NCBI GenBank assembly: GCA_040954595.2
Contig: CM082592.2
Coordinates: forward strand, 10,602,001 to 10,666,000
Reading direction: 5' to 3'
DNA: 64,000 nucleotides
Source of the DNA: Balanoglossus misakiensis
Taxonomy: Eukaryota; Hemichordata
Within the stretch, counting starts at the first letter, position 1, and the number at the start of each line of letters is the position of its first letter. Positions 21,501 to 34,700 of this stretch are shown piece by piece. The position numbers were made by a program, and so were the translations under genes. Below the pieces are notes generated by a model. That model did no database searches, was not told where the DNA came from, and saw nothing but the letters and a program-made list of their open reading frames with translations.

Positions 21501-24500
21501 ACTTTCATGTGATTCTTGCAATGGTACAGAACAATCTCTCAGCTGTGTCTGAAGATTTGAAGCAAGGAGTAGTATCCTGTGTCAACTTTGCTGTTGAAAA
21601 GTCTTTATTCATTCAGGGATGTGATTTCTTTCATTTGTTCATCAATGCTACTGACTAGAATACCTTGGAATGATAAAAAGTATGCAAGTATGTTGCCATG
21701 AGTGCCCTAAATGTGTTGACATGATGGGTTTGATATGTGCAAATAATATGAGTGGAATAGTCTGAATTGCATAGTTGTAGGAGAAAGGCATAGTTGTGGG
21801 AAAGAGCCCAAACAGATTGGATGTTTCAAGCATACTCAAGAGATGGGTGTGTCATTCAGACAGGCAATGTGATAAGAGTTGTTCATAATGCATTTAGACC
21901 GAGAAGACAGAATCATCACACAGTTATCTTACATGTCAGGGGGGCCATGATGCTTAACTTTATGTGCTGGGTTTGGTCAAAAGTGGGAGAGACATTAAAA
22001 AGTAATCACTGTCTATGAATGTACATGGAAGGATGCCAGAAAACAGTGAGAAAATTGGACGTTTTCATTCCGTTTGTACAAAAGGATCATAGAGAAGTGA
22101 AAGCTTGTAATCACTGGATCATAGGTTGTAATCTCCAGAAGTTTCATGATTCCCTTCATCATGAAAACAGTAAAAAACTTGTGATATGTAAAACCCACCA
22201 CCATGAGTTTAATGGCACTTGTGCGATTGTGATCCTGAAAATACTGGCAACACAACATTCACAGTAATCATTTACTACTGTGCGACTGACCCATTCCCCA
22301 TCCATTCAATGCATTGGTGATAGTGATAGGGTTGGTTGGGGAGATAACACATGACTGCCTCCAGCAAACGATCATCACAGGCAGAAATTTAGAGCTCTGG
22401 GTGACACAGTAATAATACATCACTGATTTGGTTGTGGTCACGATGTTTGGTAGCTAGCTTACAGAAGTGTTAGCTACCAAACACCAAGACCACAACTGAT
22501 AAACAGATACAGATAGTGATACTAGTAAAATATATTTAAATGTATATGGTCAGCTATGCAAATTTGATCAAGTTACCATGGAAAATGCAGATCTAACCAA
22601 TCACAGATTTTCACTTGGGTGGCCTCACCAAAAAGTATGCCACTACATTGTCATTAGAGATTTTCACATGGGTGCATATAAGTACAGAACAGAAATTCTT
22701 TAAAATTGGCCAAAAGTTACAGCTGGTGGACCTTTAAGTTTTTCACTTCTCAATATTAAACCGTACTTTAGCCCACATCCATGTTGTTTTCAAATCTGAG
22801 GTTGGATTATACAGATAGAGGAAAAGGGGGTGAGAAAGGGTTAACCACTGTTTGGTGATACTTGCCTGTTTAGATACTTGACAACCTCATTATCAACCTG
22901 TTCATCCCGGGCTAATGGAATAACTCTGTAAGAAAACATTGCAAAGATATTAAACTACCACAATACATGTAAGATTAAGTGTCTCGTGGTTAAAACAGGA
23001 TGCATTCCTGTTTGTCTCTTGTACATGTACCGGTAAGCTAAACCATATGTTTCTATTTTAAGTTTTCTTCTGTTAGCCATTTTTAACTCAGTCTTAAAAT
23101 AAGTGAATCTCAGGGCAGTCAGTCACCTCTAAAATGAACAGAGATTTTTATGAATAGGACAGTTTTCTCTTTAACTGTATCATTCAATTCCCAAATCATC
23201 ATGGATAACATAACAAAGAAATTAACTGCTTAATCAAGACTTTGCCCCCAAATATAGAGGTGTTAGAACATGAAAATAAAAAGAACTGAACTAACAAATA
23301 TGTGTGAATTTGCACAAGTTAGTCAAAATTGGACTCGGTTGACTACCCCATTGAATGAAGGAATTTCACTGGTTATGTGCAAGGTTTACGAATCTATGAC
23401 CAAAGAGTGGGTGTATGTGTAAGATCACATCAGTTCAAAGAATTCATGTAACATATGTGTGTAACAGTAAATATAAAAGTTGAATGAAACACACATGTAT
23501 TTTACTACCGGTAATTTTGTCTCTGGTATGTTGAAGTACAGAAGCTCGATACAAATATACCGGTATATTTCTCAATGCCCTTGAGGCTAAAAAAAGAACA
23601 TAAATTGCCTGTTGGTACTGGTGACACCTCCAGAAACCCAGTGTTCTGATACATGTATGATGGATGACCACACCCCTCAAATTCCTTCAACCGGTATTGC
23701 TGGATATACTTCATGATCATTCAGTTCATATGAGGAATGCATTTTTGGCCTGACTTGTGATCAACTCTGCCATACACCGTATCCTTTAATATCCCCATGG
23801 CTTTCTAAACAAATCTCATAAATAGTACAGAATACATATGGTTCCTGTTGTCTCTTGTCAATCAAGACAGAAAAAGAATCTTTCCAAGGTGACAAAAATT
23901 CTGAAAATGCACAGGTCTTGGTTTGTCAGTTGTCGGTATGAGAGGAAAGTCATGTGACTTGAGGTGATATAAATTACTCCGACGTAATACTGACACAACG
24001 GTTACTGAACTGCCATTCCTTTAATCACCTACACACGGCCAATATGAAGATACTTGCATGCCGCTTCAAACTCTAGCGAAAATCTCACGCAAGGTATTCC
24101 AACTATTGCATAACGCATGCATGTAGGAAAATGTTTACAGGGAATCCAACCCACAGGTTCAGGATGCCAGGAACCTTATTGCACCTAACTCTGTTTGGTT
24201 GTCCTGAAGTGACCACAAAATGTGGTGATTCAAACCAACTGGTTTTTTGTAGTGTCAGTGTTTGGAAGGTTTGTGGTTAAAAGATTTCATTTGCAAAGGA
24301 CTTCAGTATATTCCTTCATTCGGTGATCACACTGATCAAGTACTTCAATTGTTCTAGCATTTAAGCAATTAATCCCTTACAATTATAGACCCACTGATGC
24401 TCTGTTCAATAGACTGGATTTTAACTCCTTTTATATTCTCATCCTACAAACCTGTAGCCTCACCTAAGCATTCAACTATTTATAGCCTGCCACTTATGGA

Positions 24501-27500
24501 TACTGAAGGAAATGTATGGCTCCCATGCCTATGGAGTTGGTGAGAGACGCAACTTTTCGGTTCATGCAAACTGCTCACTGCCAGTCAACCAATCACAAAC
24601 AAACTCCCACTTTGCTTTGCTTACAATTCGATAGGAGAACACAAGGAAAAATAAACACCAAAGTTTAAGTATCTTCTGCGGCAATGACAAATCACCAAGT
24701 CATTTGACATATTTCCCTCCTCATTACTGCTCAATTCCACTCCAAACGCCAAACAAAGACAGAGCTGCTATCAAAAAAACGCAGACCCTGTGTCGCTATG
24801 TTGCAGACATGAACGAGTATGCCATGATTATTGGTTCTGTACTTCACAGTAGGATGAAATAATTTCAAAAAAATTTCACTGTCCAATTTGACCCCTATGG
24901 TACTTCTGAATAAAGTCTACACACCGAGCATTCTTCAGCTAAAACTGATGAAGTTTCCAGACCTCATCATGATATATTGCTGTACTAAAGGACTGTGACA
25001 GCCAGATAATTATTTTACTCCCTGCCATTGATGCGACAGATTTCAAAGAATTTATGCTCTGTACTCCTAAAATCTTTTCGGTATTTCCACACAAACTAAC
25101 GCACTTTCTGTGATCTGTACTGGCTTATCACAATAGGCCAAACTAGGAATTCAACTGAACAGTGGTGCAAACAAAACCACATGTGAAGGAACTCATGTAT
25201 TTTATTGTGATATAAACCAGAGAAAATTGCAATTGTCACAGATGTACCGAGTAAATCCTACAAGAATGTTTTGAGGAGGATTTTGAGAGATCATTTCTGT
25301 TTTATTGGTCTGTGGAGTACTTCAATAGTCATTTTTATAGAGAAAGATTGGGTAATATCGGAAGTATCGTACTCGATTTATGAGGAAAATAAAACTATCT
25401 TAGCCATAAAATTCAGTCCCTGACAGAACAAATACTGGTTTTATCATCCTTTAACAGTCAGACTTCACTGAAGGCTCATACTGTTTTTAGAGAAAAACTA
25501 AATGATTTTTCCTTTAAAATGAATTTAAGCTCTTCACATGTGTAGAAAAAGAATAATGAATAAAACATGGATGTCAACCATGCTGTGAGTGTCTAGGACA
25601 TCTTGAATATCTCACCTTCTCTCAGCTCTTCTACAAACTGATCTTGCAAGGTGTAACGTGGCACTGGTCTTTCCGCCAGACTGAAAATCAAAAAATGAGT
25701 TAATACACTCACTAATAGTTACAAATAAGCATGTATTGATAGCATCCAAATGAAGATTTTGTCTGGCCTAGTGACTCCAAGATTTCATTCCAGAGGAAAG
25801 ACTATTATTTATTGAATTCTGAGTTCGGTCATTCCCACAGGGACAAGAGAATGAGATGTTTACAAACTGATATTCCCAGCTCTTTTAGCTTAGAGTAAAA
25901 CAAATATTTTGTTGTTTCAACTGCCCTACAAAGTCGGTAACATTCTGTTAGCATGGCTACAGTGTTAGTTTCAATACTGGGCAAATGTAACCAAATCTTC
26001 TGTTGGCAGCAATGTCAGAATTCCCAATTCCCGGCAAATCAGCTCTAATTACTTCCAGTGCCATGTATCTGTTTCGTTCTAGAGTCTGGGAGATCTGTAT
26101 TGAAAGTCTCTGACATTCCAGCCATGTGTGTTTTGGCCCCAGGAAAAAGCATAGTGTTCACTGACATGTATGATACATGAACACTAATGGGGTGATATGA
26201 TTTACAATTTGGCTGATGTCTACAACATGGCATTATAGAATGATTTCAAGGTGACCCTGAAATCTACTTTCAGAGATGTTACAGTTACCTTATGAAAATT
26301 CCAGTGTACAGTGTATATAACCAAAGCATACCGGTACATAAACTACTACCAGATGCTCTGTAAACTCCTTCACACATTTCATTAGTTTCCATTGTCAAAT
26401 GGTGTTAAACATCGGAAACGTATCTCATAAACTTTCCCTTTCTTCCAGTAAACAAATAGATCACACCAAAACACAGGCAGCGAGTTTTGCTGTGTTCGGA
26501 AATGAAATGATGGTTACTGACAAGGCAATCATTTGAACGTATATGGTACGCCTTACAAAGTGTTCTTTTGCATTTATTTTGACTGTTGGGTGCATGAGAA
26601 AGGGCACTGAGTAAGGGAACAGAATGCTGAAATAACACTCAGAAATATTGTGGGTTGAATACCACAAATTGTGGTATGTACCAGATTCTCTGTTTAGAAA
26701 ATAACCACAACTGAAATTGTTCAAAGCAGGAAAGTTCACTTGGGTGTTTGATGCCGCTCTTGATGATGATGTTGAACAGTCCCTGTGTACGTTAATAGTC
26801 AAACAGAAAAGAATGCAGTTTCACCTCAGTTTGACATCCTAGAACTTGCTCCCTGTAAACTTACATGTATATGGGACCCAAATGCATTTAACATTCAATT
26901 ATGACTCTGAGGGTGTTTGGGGGAGATTGATTTCTGCCAAGTAGCTCTGAACACGCTGGTTCGGATGATCTTTTGACCGGGGTGTAAACTCACAAATCTC
27001 CGGAGGGCTGTGATATGGGAGAACGCTCCACTGAAAACCAGCTGCTGGGATTCTTAATATTACAAATTACAGAATGCATTTGGAGACTGACTCTTGAAAG
27101 GAAGTCAAGGCCGGAATTCTGTGCCAAGTACTAGTGATGATTATTTCAAACCCCATCAGAGTTTCTATTTTTGGTTAACGCTGATTTGTCACTAGGGAGA
27201 CATCACTTGTTTTATTTTCTGAGGGATGTTGTGTTCCAGAGCAAATTGCAGATGAGTTGTTGATATTGAGTTTTTTCAAAGGTTTACAAAAGTGTGGTCC
27301 GTTTTAGAAGGTGTCATATGTATGTTTCAGGTAAAGAGTGTACTTACAGGTAGTATGAAGTTTCTCAGAGGTGGTAGTTGGTCTGTGTATATGTCAATCC
27401 AATTTTCAAGTTCCACAACAGCATCATGGTTGAACTCAGTTCTCTCTGAAATAATAAGTACACATGTACAATCATATTTGATAACTTGTAGTCAATATAC

Positions 27501-30500
27501 TCAAATTCATATGTGTAGTTGCCAGTATCACTCTTTTGTCATAAGCAAACAGCTATTGCAATTACTGTCACTTACTTAGCTTGCTTTCTGAGAGCGAACT
27601 TCTTGGTGTTGCTATGTGGGAAGCCACGTCTTGAAGTAGACACTGGATCTGCGATAAAATTGAGAAAATGGACAATACATTAAGGACTGCACTGTGTAAT
27701 GCATAAGTGTGTACTGAATCAAAGAATGCAGTAACAACTCAAAGACAAGGTGGGGGATCTTTTCACTTGGCCACCCAAGTGAAAATCTGTGACAGGCTAG
27801 CGTTTCCACTTTTCATGGTATCTGTAGCTAAATTTGCATAGATGACTGTATTTAGAGCAATTTTTAAACTTTTCCATGCATCTGAACATCTTTCTATAGT
27901 GGGTACAATAACTTTGGCTGTATCTTCAATGAAACAATTAAGAAAATCTGAGATACTCAATATTTAAGTATTTATGTAGGTCAGAAATACCAAGGCAAAG
28001 ATATCTTTGATCATAACCTATATTTAGAACTATCAATACAGGTCACTCTACACATCATGCTTTCAATCTTGATCCTGGCTGTTTTCAACCTCTGAGTTCA
28101 CTCCAAATCTGCTCAGGGAATATTAAAATGCAACAGCAATGATTTGGTATGTGCAAATGAAAACAAATATGAACTACATCATTCAGCGGTATAGCGATAC
28201 TTCAAACAAGGAGCTGATCCCTACAAACAAGCAGTCTCGGAAATGACATTCCATGGAAAATTGTGGGAAGACGTACTGCTGTGATGGAAATCAACAAATG
28301 AGTGATTCGTTCAGATTGTCTTCTTTACACACATGTGTTGTAGTACAACTTATCTAGGGCCCGACCATGGTTCAAATTAACCTCTCTTGCGATAAGATTT
28401 GGTTTCTTGCAACTGTTCAAGTTTGACCAGGCCTATCTTTTTGGTAGAAATGGATTCGTATATAATACACAGATCAGACAAGTCTAGCAGATGTGAAACT
28501 TTGAAGACAGTGGTCTGGTGGTCTAGAGGTTCAAAACCAGTTCACTAACACATCATAAATCATTTCAACATTTTTTCGTGTTTCTCATTCCTCGGCTGCT
28601 TCTGGCAATTAGTGTTGTAAGAAACAACTGCATATGGGAGAGGGAAATTTTCCGGGAATGTTTAAAACATATGTGAGATGTTGGACAAGTCCGTGGACGG
28701 AGACACAGTAGGCGACACTGGGGGTAATATGTGGTTATGCAGACAGACTACCATGAAGATTCCACTTACCAAAGTTTAACACTGATCACGAAATTTACAA
28801 TTTTTGTGACAATGAATCATTGGGAATGGAACTTTAAGCACCAAGGTAAAGTACGAAGTAATTGGAGACAGGAGAAACCAAGATTGACAAATTACTCATT
28901 TGTAATTATTTTACTCTAAAAGAGACACATCGCCAATTCTTGGGAAAATGCTGGACATATACTGCATACTCTCCCACCCTCCCCTGAAATGAGACCATTT
29001 TCATCAAAATCTCTATAAGCAGGGGATCAATTAAATCGGTGTTGGTTTTTGTCAGGCAAGTATGTTGTAAATAAACAAACAAACTGTTCTTTAGTATGTG
29101 TCCCACAACCCTGGTATCTACTAGTATATGTGGGTGCAAACTTGAGATTTGTCTGCATTTCTGACTTCCCTGGACAAGAAGATAAAGTATCAGTTATGAC
29201 TCAGCCTCTAGCTATGCCTCACACTCAACTCAGTTCACGGGACACTCAATATCACTTCCAGCTTGTACAAGTGGTCTTGTGTAATTGCTGATAGCTTAGT
29301 ATCCTGATATATCTACCACATACATTGCAGGAAAACGTTTTTGGTGAAACAAGTTGCATCTAGACCGGGGGATGGGATGATTCACCCCCTGTTGACATGT
29401 TAGCAACCCTTTGTTCATGAAAGTCAGTTTTCAAAATCAAGTGACAAAAATTTCATCATAAGTGCATACAACTCAGGTTTTCTTCGCCTTCCAGAGGAAA
29501 ACAAAAGAAAGAAATGCATGAGTGCAAAGATGGCGCTTTTCTCACCTGTTCTAACTTGTCACCAAAGGTATGTTTGGCTTCTTCACTGAATTCTCTGGCC
29601 AACCTGTAAAAGAGATAGCTTTTAAAGTGGTGAAAGAAAGGCTGTAAGGATGGACAATTTACGGAGAATTTTTGACAACCTTGACATTTTTCTTGTCTCC
29701 TGTCATGCCAATGTAATTGGGCGTCAATCACTCAAACTGCCTCTTGGTGCCATTATTCATCATCACATTCAGTCTGATTGACTGACTGATTGATTGAACA
29801 AGACTCCAAAATATTCCACTCAAACATAGTTCTTTATTTGCCTCATCCTAAAAACAATACCAAGTGGCAATTCCAGCCATGCTCAAAGTCATTTATTCTG
29901 TGCACAAGGAATGTCAAGTTCAAAGTAATGAAACCCTCGTTGTAACACTGCATTTTCCTCTGACAACTGCTAATTGATAATGTCCAACAATGAGAGAAAC
30001 ATACCCAATTGTACTGGTGAGTTCATCTGTGGTTCCCAGAGCTTCAAAGATGTCATCATCTTTCGGTCTGCGTTCACCGCTGAATATACTTGACATTCCT
30101 GTTCAAAACAGTTTGAAAAGAAATCAACTAGAACATGTTCGCTTTTCAAGACCTTAAATTCATGTTACATCTTACAAGCATGTAAAAGATGGCAAGATTT
30201 TAGTGCATGATTGCTGATCCTTGCCACAATGTATATTGTCTTACCTTTATCACCTGTCCGTGTGTATATGCGTATCGCCTTTGCCTTTGTTAAGTCATCG
30301 CTAGGAAGTGAAAAGGAAGATTTTAGGATTATATTTGCATTTGGAATTTATTGTTAATAATTTGCTACATAGTGTTAAGGAAAGTGCACTTCGTATCATT
30401 TTATACTATGAAAAAAACATCCCATATTGATGTTGGAACTGAAAAACCAAGAAAAAACATCACCCATGATAAATATACATGGAAATGAAATGGCATAAGT

Positions 30501-30888
30501 TACCCTAGCAACAAAATTTCAAATGAATAAGTTCAAAGTGGGCGGGGCACCTAGTTACTGTTACCACAACAAGGCAGGTAGCCACGCCCCCCGCCACGCT
30601 CATTGATCTCTTTCAAAAATGGGCGTGGCACCGTGTTTATGCAACAAAACACGTAGCCACGTTCCTCGATCATTCGGTTTTAAAAGCTACTCCTCCAGCC
30701 AGTGAATTTTTACAGTCCGATTGCCTTTTTTCTACAGTAAGGCTCACAAAGACACCAAAGCCAAGTGACTATACCTACCTTTTTGATCCAGTACTGTAAC
30801 ACACTTTGGGAATGCAAGCTTTAGATCGTCCATTTCCAAAGAAATAAGCTAACTGACGAGAATATGCGATTAAGCGGCTACTCGACAT
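18552..30888 (-). CDS. MMAB: Cob(I)alamin adenosyltransferase, mitochondrial
   Basis: MMAB transfers the adenosyl group of ATP to cob(I)alamin in mitochondria, making the cofactor of methylmalonyl-CoA mutase. Nine exons: 30888-30779, 30300-30245, 30098-30005, 29603-29546, 27648-27576, 27445-27348, 25680-25616, 22925-22866, 18651-18552; they join in phase to 237 residues (human 250). Residues 1-36 are rich in Arg, Ser and hydrophobics and lack acids, as a mitochondrial presequence should. The ATP-binding start [11 protein letters not shown] is at 46-56, GERRPKDDD at 63-71 and [15 protein letters not shown] follows. The signature [20 protein letters not shown] begins at 164 and the end reads [16 protein letters not shown]. 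The start at 30888 was chosen because only it keeps frame with exon 2; the ATG at 30833 is in another frame. Intron 8 uses a GC donor. Introns reach 4.2 kb and carry repeats. Confidence 0.95.
22431..22496. repeat. Short-loop inverted repeat (hairpin) in MMAB intron 8
   Basis: The 26-base arms 22431-22456 and 22471-22496 pair at 23 of 26 positions around a 14-base loop. The mismatches cluster at arm positions 10, 11 and 13. The whole structure is about 66 bases, the size of a miRNA precursor, but it may equally be a remnant of a foldback element. Confidence 0.8.
22548..22624 (+). repeat. Dispersed repeat, copy A (MMAB intron 8)
   Basis: About 77 bases running from GGTCAGCTATGCAAATTT to CAGATTTTCACTTGGGTGG. 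The same sequence, with about 20 percent differences, is found inverted at 27769-27848 in another MMAB intron, so this is a mobile or formerly mobile repeat rather than a local duplication. Confidence 0.7.
22756..22844 (+). mobile_element. TTAA-flanked MITE-like element, copy 2
   Basis: 89 bases bounded by TTAA on both sides, ending GGGGGTGAGAAAGGGTTAA. The second half aligns with the element at 37384-37476 (GGTTGGA, then an AGAGG stretch, then the GGGGGTGA end). TTAA target duplications with CCC-starting termini are the hallmark of piggyBac-type elements; family assignment is inferred. Confidence 0.6.
27769..27848 (-). repeat. Dispersed repeat, copy B (MMAB intron 5)
   Basis: Inverted counterpart of 22548-22624. 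Both copies share CTATGCAAATTT, TACCATG and a perfect 24-base block ending TCACTTGGGTGGCC. Confidence 0.7.
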
Positions 30889-31210
30889 GATGAAATTCTT
30901 ACAGGTGATAAATTTACAGATGCCGCATGTCCAATTTGACAGAGAAGGGAGTACGTATACAAAAAATCGTCTGCAACCATCAGCTGGTGGTTTGGTTGTT
31001 CATCGTTTCATTCCCTGTAAACAGCGCCCTCCGCGTATGGCCAGGATTTTTTCTTTGTTTTTTTTTTACACATTTTTCATCGATGCGTAAGAGTGTTGAC
31101 TTTAAAAGTGACAATTTAGTAGCTAGACTTACTAAAATATGCAGCCAAGCATTTTTTCCCATCCATACAAGTCTCAATAAAACACAGCCAAGTGATCACT
31201 TTGCACATTC

Positions 31211-31216
31211 TTTATT
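31211..31216 (-). terminator. Likely CCT6 poly(A) signal
   Basis: AATAAA on the - strand about 540 bases after the CCT6 stop codon and about 320 bases before the MMAB start codon, so the two tandem genes are closely spaced. Confidence 0.55.
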
Positions 31217-31751
31217 TTTATACAAATAAAATTTCAAAACATGGAAATAAACATACAAAAAGGGGTAAACAAACCGAAATAGTCGTAGGGCTATGGAAAA
31301 TTCATTTTTAAGTTATCAAAGGATAATACATATTTTCCAGAATGTCGTATGAAATCTCTTATGATTCATGAATATTCCAATAAACGACAAAAGTCATTTC
31401 ATGGCTGGATAAGGAAGCACACATCACATCTTCTTGAGCATAAATTCCTAAATGTCGTGCGATCTTAAAGTCCAATGCTGTACTTGATAAAGGACTCAAT
31501 AAGTTAACAATCTTTGTCCAGGGGACTGAAGAAAATTTCCAATGCAAAAGTGACAAAAATCATCACACTAAAGATAGCATAGACAATTGTAAAGACAGGA
31601 CAAGAACTTCATCAATTTTATATTTTGTGACTACATCTAGAGGATATACTAGTCTCACTTTTAATTCTTTAATTGCAACATCGCGAAAACATTTGCAACA
31701 TTAAGAGGTAATTTTTCTGTGATTCCACGTCATATTTTTTCTTGCTGTTTT

Positions 31752-34700
31752 CTAGGAGTCTCCCTTCAGTGATCTCATACCAGCTCTCATTATTTCATCC
31801 ACCAGTAATAAATTAGAGGCTATGACCGTGCTGAAAGAACAAGAAATTCATTGTTGTTGAAGGATTTTGAACAGTATTACAATTTTACATATTGATGTGC
31901 TTGTATCAGAAAATCTACTGAAGTTGATCAAGATTGTGTTCAAATCCACACTTACCTGGAATGTAGCAACTGTTTTTTCACGCAGTAGTTATCCCATATA
32001 CCAGAGTCGCCTGGAATCAATGCTTCACCTGGTCAAATTCAAATTCAAAATGATAATCATTGAATATATGACAGAATAACATGTACAGTTATATTTAAAA
32101 CATGACACCAAGATTGTCACTATGTAATAAATGGACACACCACAGGTTTTAAGAGAAGTTTTGATGTAAAAGAACCATGATCAATCTCACCTGAATTGAG
32201 ATCTAGACCTACAGGCTGGTTGGCTTCAGAATATTCTTCTTGCAGTTTGACTATAGTTTCTTGTGCATCCAGTCCAGAATTCTGTGCTAAGACTTTGGGT
32301 ATAACAAGCATTGCTTCAGCAAATGCCTGCACACCTAGCCTAGCACGTCCCTTGACAGTTTCCTTGTGTTTCATCAAAGCTTGGTGCACAGCGATCTCAA
32401 ATGCACCTGCTCCAGGAACCACAGCAGCTGAGAATGGAAGTGAAGGAACTTTTAGTGAAGGTGTACAGCGCCATCATCAGTGAAAGTCAAAATCTTTTGT
32501 TCTAGTCTGCAATACCTTTTTGTGAGAAAAACAGCCATGCAAAACTTACCATCTTCAATAGCATTCTTGACAGCTCTCAACCCATCATGGACAGCATCAT
32601 TAATTTGGGTCAGTGTATGCGTGTTGGGGCCTTTGATCAAAATTGTCACTGAATGTGGGTTCTTGCAGTCTTCAACAAATGTGTACTTGTCTTCTCCCTA
32701 AAACATTTGAGATGTTGAGATGTCAATCATAAAGATATACAATGTATGCCTTATGAATAATGGTCATATTTATCTCTTTTGTCATATCATCAAAATGATA
32801 AATTCCTATCAGAGATAAATAAAAGACAAATATCTTACCAGTACATGTTCATACACAGATCCAGCAAAGCCTAGATTATCCTCAGTCAAATCATCAACAG
32901 AGTTCATTGCCATCCCTCCACAGGCAAGGGCCAATCTAAGGTTAATATAGCAAATGTATAGTGTGTATGAACAAGTGATCAATGTAAAAATCATTCATAA
33001 ATTAATAATACAGGTTACTCATTCAATTGTAAACATTTTGCTAGTTTTAAGGTCGTGTCATTGTTGCACGAAACTTTACCTTTCCATGTTTCTTCGTTTT
33101 GCACGTCTCAATGCAACAATGCCTTCCTTGGCTAACATGTCCAGGGAAAGTGGATCAATGCCCTGCAACACAAAAATGTTGGAAGGGTGAGTAAAAAATA
33201 TGAAGTCATGTTTCATGCAAATGTATCCTGCATGGAACAAATTTACAAAAGTTATTCACCTTTTGGTTGATAACAACAAATCCCTTGTCGTTTCCTTCAC
33301 AGACTTTCTGTTTTAGTTCAATGACCTTTCTGACTTTGGAATCTGTGAAGGCTCTCTCCGCTTGCACTAACTTCTCTCTCTCAGCAGCCGACTTGTAGAA
33401 GAAACCAGCGTTGACTTCACTGAGGAATTAACAAAGAAATATTCTCATTAACATGTTGTTTACATAAATAGCTGCTCCCAGCTACCATAAATTTCAGACA
33501 TGCAAGTGGCAGTCAATAATACAAAAAAGGTTTTTTTACTCACCTCTTTTCATACTCCATGGAAACATTGCAAGTCAGTATATATGCATCAGATACATGC
33601 TTTTTCATATCCGGGTGTCTGGCTCCATGATCCATCACCAAACCTCTTACAAGTTGAGTATCTGTTGCTGTCTTGTGTAACATCTTCATAATTTCCACCA
33701 TGTGTAAGTCAATGGGCTCATTGTCTTTGCGAATAGCCAGTACTGCGTCCACAATCACCTAGGGCAATATGAAACATCACCAATGTGTTCATTTTGTGAA
33801 TTATTTATGAAATTGAAAAGCAAGGGCATTTTTTGGTAATATGCTCAAGGAAGCATTAATGGTGGTGAACGGGTTTAAACAATCTTACCTCGGTAAGTAC
33901 ATCTGCTAGTTCTGCGTGTACTTTAGTTCTCAGTGATGTTCTGGCTACATTGATAAGAGTGTCCCTATCCATCTCTTTTGACAACTTGATTTCATCTAAA
34001 ACTTGCAATGCCTTGTTCTTGGCAATCTCAAAGCCTTCTGTCAGAAGTCTTGGATGTACTCCCTGCAAACCACAAAAGTCAATGTAAGCATCATTCAGGC
34101 AATAGTTAAATAATAACACATGTTAGCGAGGGCAATTATCATGATCTTTAGCCTGCTCGAGGGATGGTGATCTCTGACCATAATAGTGACGATGCCCGAG
34201 CTGCAGTTGTCTCCTCATGGAGGATGAAAAAAAAACAGAGTTACTTTGGTCCTTCTAATCCTTCTATGCCACTGACCTCAGACACAAATACATCAGCCTG
34301 TTTCAGTAATTCTCCAATGATGAGGACATTGGATGTTGTGCCGTCTCCAGTGATGTCATCTTGTGCAGTAGCAACCTTGGCGATCAGTGATGCTGTCGGA
34401 TGCTGAATTTGCTGTGAAAATAAAAGGGTAATACATTGTCTCTTACTTAATGTTAGTAAATACTAAGAGTCACTTTAGACATTCCCTGAAATCTTCAAAG
34501 GAGGCAGCTGAACATTGTGGCTTTGACAGTAGACTACATTGGGAATTCAGTAAAAATGTTGTTGACTCTTGAATCAGGAACTGTCATCTTGGCTGTATCA
34601 TGGTGATATTTTGTGCTGTATTGGTTTTAGTAATTCCACTGCTCACCATTTCATGAAGCAGTACATTGCCGTCCTTCGTAAGTTTGATGTCACCACTACC

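Noticed and set aside
34164-34406. 80-codon + strand frame within CCT6
   Set aside because: It is antisense to conserved CCT6 exon 3 (GDGTTSN region) and is a shadow frame.
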